In this document: one piece after another, positions 56,135 through 64,000 of the stretch
Numbering within the stretch: the first letter of the stretch is position 1
Layout of the letters: the number at the start of each line of letters is the position of its first letter
DNA from: Acarospora socialis
Taxonomy: Eukaryota > Ascomycota > Lecanoromycetes > Acarosporales > Acarosporaceae
Length of the DNA stretch: 64,000 bases
Direction: 5' to 3'
Assembly (NCBI GenBank): GCA_025617375.2
Contig: JAMYGW020000004.1
Coordinates: 2,046,001-2,110,000, forward strand
The notes under the pieces: model-generated
The model's input: the letters and a program-made list of their open reading frames with translations, nothing else
Databases searched by the model: none
What the model was told of the DNA's origin: nothing
Made by a program: the position numbers and the translations under genes

Positions 56135-59100
56135 TCATATCAACGGAGTCTGTCCGGGACCGTGACGTTGGCGTAGTGTGCCGAAGAGCTGTTCGGGTGG
56201 CAAGCGGTTGACGTTGGAATTCTTATCATACATGTTCATGCTCGGAGCTGGCGAGTAGCCTTCTCGCCGTCTGCGGTAACGTTCGGCGAAGAAGCCGATG
56301 GCCACCACGACGGCGGTCAAGAAGAGAGCGATGATGAGCGAGATTAATATTACTAAACCCAGGGCCATATGACCGCCTAGAATATTGCATGTCAGTGGAT
56401 ACGATATCTTCGAAACAAGGGTACATTGTAACATACCGCCAGCCTTGAAGAAATTTCTCTTCTGGGAAAACATCTGTGACAAGCTTCCCGGAGCATTACC
56501 CGTGGTGGTGGACAGAATGAAAGGAGACATCGTTGTACCGTTGAACAGGGCAGCAGATGCGTTGCCGAAGCTGGGAAGGTCCAACTGTCCAGTCAGGAGT
56601 AGCGCCTGGTCCTTCTCGATAAGATCATTGCTGTCGTGCTCCTTGCTTAACATGAGGACCTGTAAACCCCGAATGGTCGTCTGCTTGCCAAGCGTGTCTC
56701 CCACAGTGTGCCACGTGGAACCGTCATACTTCATCAAGAAAGCCGACCCGTTGGTGCTTTTACCAGCCACCCAGAACTGAGACGCATCGCTGTTCGCGGG
56801 TGAGAGAGCAGTGACGGGACCTGGGACAGAGCTAGCAGCCCCGGTAAGAGCTGACCATTGCTGTTTCTTCGCATCGTAGGTTGCCATTGAAGTCGCGTTC
56901 CCACCAATGGTTAGGTTTCCACCCACAATAAGAGTATCCGCACCGGACCACGCCAGGGCGCCAACACTACCTCCAAGACCAGTGCCAGGACGTATCCACT
57001 GTGATGCTGACGTTTGGAACAAGCAAACGCTGGGACAGCTGAGAGAGCCTGCAGAATCGAAGTTGCCTCCAACGTAGACCTCCCCTGTGTTTGGCCGTGG
57101 AGCAATAGCATTGACAGCCACGTTGTTTCCCGAGAACGATGATGGCTGGGTAGCGGCATAGTTGGCTCGAAGGAGGTCGTAAAGAATTAAGCCATTGATC
57201 TGTGCTCCGTTGATAGTACCGGAGATGGTACCACCTGCAAAGAGTGTGTCTCCCTGAACGGTCAGTGTGAGAAATACTGAGTCGGCGTCAAGACCACTAC
57301 CAACACCGGTGACCTCATCGTTCTTAGAGCCGTTGATAAAAACCAGATTATTGATTAAGGATCCGTTGGTCGCTGTAGCTGTAAAATGTCCTCCTACTAT
57401 TGTCACGTTGCGGTCCCCAGCTTCATAAAAGTAGCCTGTGACTGCACCAGTGACGTTTTGACCACTGACAGCCCGCTTATGCTTCGACGACTCTTGTAAC
57501 TGCTGAGGCTGGATCTTTACCGGTAATGAGTTGAGACCAAGCGGACCGGATGTGCTGAGAGATACGACGTCACTTAGAGACAAGCCTTGCGACGAGATTG
57601 TGCCAGCCAGAATCGATGAGCTGTTGGTATAATTAGTGGCAGTAGTGAGTTGGCCGCTGATGGACATGGTCTGGATGTTGAGGTTCTGCAACCAGTTGTT
57701 GTGTGACGGGACCCATATCGCAAACCCATGCACGGAGATGGATCTGTTGCCGGGAGTGGCCAGAATCTGATCAAAGTCGCCATTGATGGTGATACAAGTC
57801 TCCGGTTGGTTTTGAGTGAGATTGACAGTAAGAGGTACGATGGCATTGACACGGCCATTGACCCCAGCACCGAGAGACTGCCAAGCCTTCTTAGGAATAG
57901 AATATGCAGCGACATGATTGAGTCCAGTGGGCCCAGCCTTTGAAGCGTTGGAAAAGTTGCCACCAACAAAGATGAGGTCGCCGTATGAAAACATGGAAGT
58001 AACCTGTGCGTTCAACCCACCGTTTGGAAGGGAAGTTGCGTTTCCGTCCGAGATTGAGAAGATGTTTTCAAAGCCTGGGCTTGAGAAATTACCCCCAATA
58101 TAGGTAGTGCCACTGTGGACTAGCATGCTGGTAATAGTTGCGCCAGTATTGAGGTCCATGCCGGTCTGATCGATAGTCGAGTTGGAAAAGTCGGTATTGA
58201 TAGTGGCTTGATTAGGATTGAATTCAAACAGTCCGTTGAGACCTCCGGTGGATGAGATCAGCTGGAATCGAACCCGATGTGCAACAATATTGAGATTGCT
58301 GCTCTGACCTGAACTTGGGGCAAGCGTCACGGTTGGGCGGAAGGAATCGCTATTGGCGTCCACATAGCCGTAATAAATCTGGTCGTATTTGTCGTAATTG
58401 TTCGTTTGGTAGATCTCTGTGTGTAGAGGTGGGCTTGACCGCGTTCCTGATGCAAAGCTCGCGGTAATGTTGGCGATGCCGCGATTGCTGCAGGCATTAT
58501 CTTGAAGACAACCTGGGGTGTACACAGTCACCGAGTAATTTCCTGACTGTTTGATGTCCGGTTTGAAAACGACGGAGGCAGAGCCAGAATCGATGGTGGC
58601 CCCGTCAAGATTCGCAGACAGATACTTTGAAGTGCTTGAGCCTGACGGGTTAACAGACCAAGGGCCAGTGACTGTAGAGGTTGACTTTAGGTTGACGTTG
58701 GCGCAAGCAGGCTCATTGAAGTCATCAACGGCGTATGCGTAGATGTCTGAAACATATCAGTACCATGCAATATGTGACACAAGTAAAGACAAACTTACCG
58801 TCTTGGAACAACTCGATGCCATCGAGACCCCCACCCTTACCGTACCAATCCGAGATATCAATCTGGAAGCCGCTCATACCAATCACATTGACAAACTGAA
58901 AATCCCGATACTCCTCTGTCGCGTTGGCGGATAATGGACAGCGCGCATCGCAGCTTGCAAGTTGACCGGTGGATGGGTCAGTATAGGTAAAATTCATGAT
59001 ACCCTCAATAGGTATGGCCGTGAATCGAAACGTCTTGGTGCCTCTTCCATCCTGGTGCGTATTCCAGATTCTAAGTTTTGTGGGTTCATAGCCAAATCCC

Positions 59101-59960
59101 ATGTCCGCCCTCCAAAAACCCGGCTTGTCGTCAGCAAGCAACCAAGTATCTTCTGGACCGTCACGTCCATGAGTTTTGCAGATGATGTTCGAGGGATTGC
59201 TGAACCCAGGGGTCGAGGTTGACGACCCGGCGGTGATATTCGCTGACGTTAGATTGATGACCTGTTGATCCTTCTTACTTGGGGTCGTTGTGTTCCCGAG
59301 GCCATCGAAGGATCCACCGAAAATGATATTCCCATCGGGTGCTTTTGCTATAGTTGTAACCGGCCCGTTGAACCCCGCAAAAGGAAAGTTGGCCCAACCC
59401 GTCTTTCCCACCCAAGCGATTGCATTCGTCGAGTTTGCACCCTTGAAATCTCCTCCGACATAAACGGTGTTGGTTTCCTGATCGCAAAGAAGGGCCGAAA
59501 CCTGTCCAGAAAGCCCCGGAAGTGGTGTGATTTTGGTGGAATTAGGATCGAACATGGCAACCCCTTGCGCTTCCATACCACCTAAACTTGTAAAGTTCCC
59601 ACCAACTACCACCCCAGCCAAGGTACCATCTTTCATCACGAACGGGCACATGGTCTGGATGGAGGCGTCAGCGGCTGCCAAGCTGGCAAAAGCACCGTTT
59701 GGCATCTGCGAAAGCAGCGATTGACTGCCGTTGGTGCTGAATCCATGTTCGTTCTGCTGCTGATAGGTGTAAATGGATATGGCATCAAAGTCCCCCGCCA
59801 GCGCGACACGACCCAATTGGGAGAGATCGAGATTTGGTGAGGGAACAGTGTCGAAGTTGATCGCATTTGCCGGTAGCACCAAGCACATAAATACTAGCCA
59901 TAGCTGAATTATCGACGCGAATTCAGCCGCCGTTGGGCCCAGCAACGAGGAGAACCTCAT
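56135..59960 (-). CDS. RAX2: RAX2-type cortical polarity landmark protein
   Basis: Minus-strand exons 58799-59960, 56437-58746 and 56135-56376 encode 1237 residues, the usual size for RAX2. A signal peptide (about residues 16-33, ending VLPANA) leads into a very large extracellular part with repeated Kelch-like segments, for example VVVGGNFTSLGGMEAQGVAM, TNTVYVGGDFKGANS and GEVYVGGNFDSAGSLSC, and many N-glycosylation sites. A single transmembrane helix near the end (LVILISLIIALFLTAVVVAI) is followed by a basic, short cytoplasmic tail. RAX2 marks growth or septation sites at the cell cortex. The second intron (60 nt) is a multiple of three without a stop; it lies just before the transmembrane helix, and its removal gives FKAGGGHMALG. 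Confidence 0.93.
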
Positions 59961-61193
59961 CGCTCGAGCGAAACGACGGATGGTAATGAACTATATACCG
60001 AGCCAGAATTGCTGAGAAAAATTATCACGGTCGTAGGGATGTCTGCTGCTTCTCGTGGCGTAGCGAGATCTGAAGAACTGGAACCCCCTAAGCTAACGAG
60101 CGACTGATCGATATCCAGAATTTTTCGACGACGAGATCCAACTCCTTCAGGACTTCCCAGATTGTGTGATTGACGTCTTGTCGGAGCTGGCAGCCGATGG
60201 TGAGGGCGTCGACGACAAGGAGGAGCACCTCCGTTCTTCAAAGACTGGCGACGCGGGTGGAGCTGGTTGATTTACCGCTATTCCATTAGTGGGCTGACAG
60301 GGGTGCATGGAAGTGGGAGTTAACCGAGATTGGCCAGTCAACCATGAGATACCTTATGGTGCCAATCAGTGTCAGTATCGTATGGATAAGCTACCTAACT
60401 ACCAAGCTAGTCAATCTCGGATGAAGTCACCACACATAAGTGGAGAACCATGTCACGTCCAGCAGCTTGAGAACCCCATTTAACACGAAAATCCAATCCA
60501 GTGAGGGTGGCCAACTTCTGTGCCCAGTGATCCATCCCACTCTAAATTTATGACGTGGTTAAACTACTTTATTATTATGTGTATTATCACTCAGGGCATA
60601 CCTAACTTGTGCTGCTGATGTTTCAGAGCCTTGCAGTGTACTGGGAAAGCCGCTGTTGATGTAAGTTCATGCAATCTGGGTAATCGGTAGCATGATACAT
60701 GTGGGATGTGCAAGGATCTATTCGGTATACATATCTTCCTAAAATGTAATTCGACTTGGTCCATCGTCGTTTATTCTGTACACGTCACAGGGAGGGTGAT
60801 GCTACCGTGAAACGGTACCACAACAACACTATCCTGAATCCCGAGTGTGTAATGCTGTCTTTGTTGACTTAGACTTACTCGTGTCTATTTGGCTGTCTAT
60901 GAAGTGCTATGAACCGTAAATGGGAATACCGGAGGAAAAAGAACAACTGCCTATGGCACCCCAATCTAAGAACAGAGGCAAGCGTATGAATTTTCCGATC
61001 TTTTGTTTCGAGCCCTAGTGCATCGATGTATTATACCGGAAACTGCGTAAGCCCGAGTGGAGAGAAGCTTAGGTTCCCTTCCCGTGGCCAAAGTGCCCTT
61101 ATTCTAGATAGGACGCTGATGAGGAACGTGCTCCTCGGTGGAGTACAATGCGTTTGTGGTCTTGCGACGACTTGTGCGTATACCGTGGTTGAT
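59961..61193. other. Intergenic region upstream of RAX2
   Basis: About 1.2 kb between RAX2 and OGG1, both on the minus strand. The 400 bases next to RAX2 are probably its leader and promoter; the rest is moderately AT-rich without a supported gene. Confidence 0.45.
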
Positions 61194-62592
61194 TCAATCA
61201 AGCCTTTTTCTTCGCTTGACCTTCCGTTTGACTGCTTTCTTCTGTATTTCGAGTACCTTGTCATCTTCCTCCACTAGCTCCCTTTTGACTCGTGTCTCGG
61301 CGGTCAAAACAATAGTTGAGGCTTCCTTGGTATCTCCATTCTCCTCCGCTTTTAGTACAACTTCCTCCTTGACCTCTGTCTTCACACTCAATCGCTCAGA
61401 GAAGGCTCTCAAGTCAGCGGTGAACAACACGCTATGTGCCCATCCGGCCTCCTTGCCCCACAGCTCCCGGAAGTGGTCGCCCACAGCATCGTAGGTAGCC
61501 TTGGTCAGACTTTTGTGTTTACCCTTGCCGAACTTATAATCCCGCTGCGCGATCTGCCAGACTATATTCGGAATGGTCAGTTCACATAAGTCAACGGAGA
61601 CGCCCTGACTTTTGCAGACCATGAGTATCTACTGGCACGGCTTCACCCCACCCAAGGCCCATTAAACAAACACAGTCCGCAACTTTAGGACCGACACCCT
61701 GCAGCTCCAAAAGCTGCTCGTGGGCTTCCCTGTAACCATCTCTTCCACCTTCTAGCTTGTCTTTTGGTAGGGTAAGTTTGTACTTGACTGATGAACTCTC
61801 CGGTTTCCTCAAACTCTCCAGCCATCCACTTCCACGCTCGTTGGCTACCATTACCGCAGTCTGGTAAAGATACTTTGCACGGTATCCAAAGCCAAGCTGG
61901 CGGAGATGAGATTCGACACTCGGATCAGTAAGTGCGGATGGGGGAGGAAAATCGTGGTAGGGCTGCGATCCAATATGACCGATCAGTGGTCCGTAATGTA
62001 GACATAGTTTCTCCACCTTCCGAAGCACCGTATCAGCAATGGGCCCAATAAGCCACCCCCAATGCTGCTAACCATCTGAGAGATCCTTGCGATATTGTTG
62101 TTGCTACTACAAATGAACCCAACCAAAGCCTCCCAAGCATCTTGCTTCAGTATCCGAATACCTGTAAATTTGGGTGCCCTCGCTTTGAAATTCGAGTCTG
62201 CTAGAGACCATTGCTCATACAGCTCAGTAAGGTTCGGACCAAGGTTGAAGTAACGGTGCACCAACGCGTCCGTATCGTCGTCATCCACCGAGGACTCTAC
62301 TCGAGATGGCGGTTCTGTGGACGGTGGTGTAGGGGGTGCTCCATTGGGTAGTGGGAATAAGGCACGGTAGTGGAGATGAGTAGGGTCCTGACGAAGGGAC
62401 AGAATGCGACCATGAAGTGCACAAGACCACTCGTCGTCGCCAGACTTCCTCCATCTGCATAAGACGCGGTCAGCGCATCCTCAACTGCTAGGAGAGTAGG
62501 AAGTACCTGAAAGATTGCCCACAGCGAAGTGTAGTATTTATACAAAGTTCTGTCAAGCTGACCGGCAGCTTGCGCCATTCGGTAATACGCAT
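61194..62592 (-). CDS. OGG1: 8-oxoguanine DNA glycosylase OGG1
   Basis: Minus-strand exons 62507-62592, 62073-62454, 61620-62016 and 61194-61561 encode 410 residues. The N-terminus reads MRITEWRKLPVSLTELCINT, LRCGQSFRWRK, with the CGQSF/RW junction formed by splicing. The HhH-GPD region has GFICSSNNNIARISQM, the hairpin LQGVGPKVADCVCLMGL with the catalytic Lys (about 266) and the Asp in AVPVDTHVWQIAQRDY (about 286). The enzyme excises 8-oxoguanine and cuts the strand by beta-elimination. The C-terminal 60 residues are a Lys/Arg/Glu-rich extension that may carry a nuclear signal (KRKVKRRKR). The introns are 52, 56 and 58 nt, with GCTGAC/GCTGAT branch sites. Confidence 0.95.
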
Positions 62593-63619
62593 TCTATTGA
62601 TCGTAAAAGTAAAGACGAATCTCTTATCATTGCTGTCGAGCTACGCAGGAGTAAACATACCTTATGTCACGTGATCAAATGTATACCTCAGATCAAAGCC
62701 TTGGGTGGATAACTGCTTCGCGTTTAGGGGCACCGTATAATGAAGATCTCAGTAAATAAAACTCACTCTCGATCGATACTACACAAAGGCTAGCTTTAGA
62801 GGAAGACTGAAATGGCAATACCATCTTCAAATCGACGATCATGACTTTTGCACAGGTAGCTATGGCCTGCATTGGAAGCACCCTCAAGGGCCTCCTGTGC
62901 TTGAGCGAGATACCATTGTTAGTGTACCATAGTTGATCAGATTCGGCACTGTTTCTTTGATTAGGCCATATCGGATGGTCATCTCCAAAAGGAGGTGATT
63001 CTTGAGTTCAAACAGTCCTCTGGCAAATGTTGGCAACTCGCTCTAGTCTCACTACGAGGACCATTCTATTTGGCTTCATTATTCTACGCTCGCAATGAAT
63101 TGCACGAATCCTTCGGCCACCCAGGAATCGTCAGCGACCAGATCCTACCAGGTACTCTCTACACCCAAAGCAGTCGTGGGGTGTCGAAGAATTCTGCACA
63201 CCGCCTTCGTACGGATACCTACGTTGGAGGTAGCATCCAAGGAGGAGACATCGGACAGACAAGGGTTGGACTTCTTTACACAGTAGCACCGGATCCTAAA
63301 GAAGAGTCGTTCAGCCGCAGCCCATCCTGCGCTTTACCGCCAGCCTCCAACGGCATGACCGAGAGTAGGAGGTATGTTATAGGTACGAACGGGTATCAAC
63401 GACTGGTTAAGTGTGTATATATGAAGAACTTATCTCGGGTACATATATGTGGAAGATTTGAGTAAGCAAAGTTACTCAACAATCACGTCCAGCTGTCGCT
63501 CTTTTCGGTCTTACGAGGTGTTTAGTAGTACCATGTTGATGGCTATTTCAACAATATCTCACACAGTCTTCTCCAGTTGTTATTCTTGCTATTTGATGCA
63601 CTTGGACTCCTAGTCCATC
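62593..63619. other. Divergent intergenic region
   Basis: About 1 kb between OGG1 and a gene on the + strand at the window end. The 156-codon frame at 62995-63465 starts with GTG and has no ATG near its beginning, so it is not called. Confidence 0.45.
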
Positions 63620-64000
63620 ATGAAGTCTTTTGACGCTCTCATTCTCAGGACCTTCACAATTTCCTACTTGGCAGGACAGTCTGTCAATGGTCAGTTGACT
63701 CTTCTGACCGTCCGCCATTCCCAGCGTTGCAGTCTCTTAGATGTGGCCATTTTGCTCATATCTCCCAGCTTCCGGAGAGTCTTTCTTTAGCGATACCACT
63801 TCACTCAGCCCTACATCTGCCTTGCTAGAGAACACCTCCTTGACAAACTCAAGGCCTCTTCGCAGCTCAACCGGGTCGTCAAGTATCCCCCTTCCGCTGA
63901 CCACGGCGTCGTCCTCACTCCGGCCTCCCCTGTCCAGTAATATGACAACCATGATGACCGCCAATTTTTCGATAACTTCGACCTATACAGAAGAGTTTGG
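63620..64000 (+). CDS. Partial secreted Ser/Thr-rich protein, cut by the window end
   Basis: Exon 1 is 63620-63689 (MKSFDALILRTFTISYLAGQ, then SVN); a 79-nt intron with a GTCAGT donor and CCCAG acceptor follows, and exon 2 runs from 63769 past the end of the window. The first 22 residues look like a signal peptide. After it come about 75 residues dominated by Ser and Thr, with several possible N-glycosylation sites (NTS, NMT, NFS). This is typical of fungal cell-wall or surface proteins. No domain is reached before the end, so the family is unknown. The call rests on the signal peptide plus an in-frame splice into an open frame; it could be wrong. Confidence 0.5.

Noticed and set aside
62995-63465. 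156-codon frame upstream of the last gene
   Set aside because: Begins with GTG, lacks an early ATG, and shows no domain or matching splice sites.

Overview
The window is nuclear DNA of a filamentous ascomycete (Pezizomycotina; class not resolved). The evidence is short GT..AG introns (mostly 48-90 nt) with CTRAY-like branch sites, about 50% GC, and fungal-specific proteins: FlbD, calpain-type PalB, RAX2, a QRI7-type enzyme and a GprM-like receptor. I see 24 protein genes, mostly single-copy housekeeping or regulatory genes. Exon structures were built by hand from splice signals, reading frame and remembered family sequences; no alignment was run.

Layout. 0-12 kb: the conidiation regulator FlbD, then PHD+SANT, cap-binding NCBP3-type and LisH-WD40 proteins, all on +. 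12-26 kb: ribosomal eL29 (a 65-residue gene in four exons), a peroxisomal nucleotide carrier, PalB, a C2H2 protein, cystinosin and the aspartate/glutamate carrier AGC1. 26-34 kb: NTO1 (NuA3 acetyltransferase complex), a small conserved gene with a 24-nt exon, mitochondrial QRI7 and a short Myb-like protein. 34-44 kb: a small hypothetical gene, an RRM protein and a secreted GH32 fructosidase, with long gaps between them. 44-50 kb: FAN1-type nuclease head-to-head with SDC1/Dpy-30 (COMPASS), then ribosomal uS15 (RPS13). 50-64 kb: a seven-helix receptor, the polarity marker RAX2, OGG1 glycosylase, and the start of a Ser/Thr-rich secreted protein cut by the window end.

The genes do not form a metabolic cluster. 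Loose themes are chromatin (NTO1, SDC1, PHD-SANT), DNA repair (FAN1, OGG1), transport (two carriers, cystinosin) and signalling or development (FlbD, PalB, receptor, RAX2). I found no transposon, virus-like element, CRISPR array, tRNA or rRNA. The least explained DNA is a 43-bp inverted repeat upstream of QRI7, recurring ACCTAGGTA-like intergenic clusters, a guanine-rich tract near 21.2 kb, several very small exons, and introns that could be retained without a stop.
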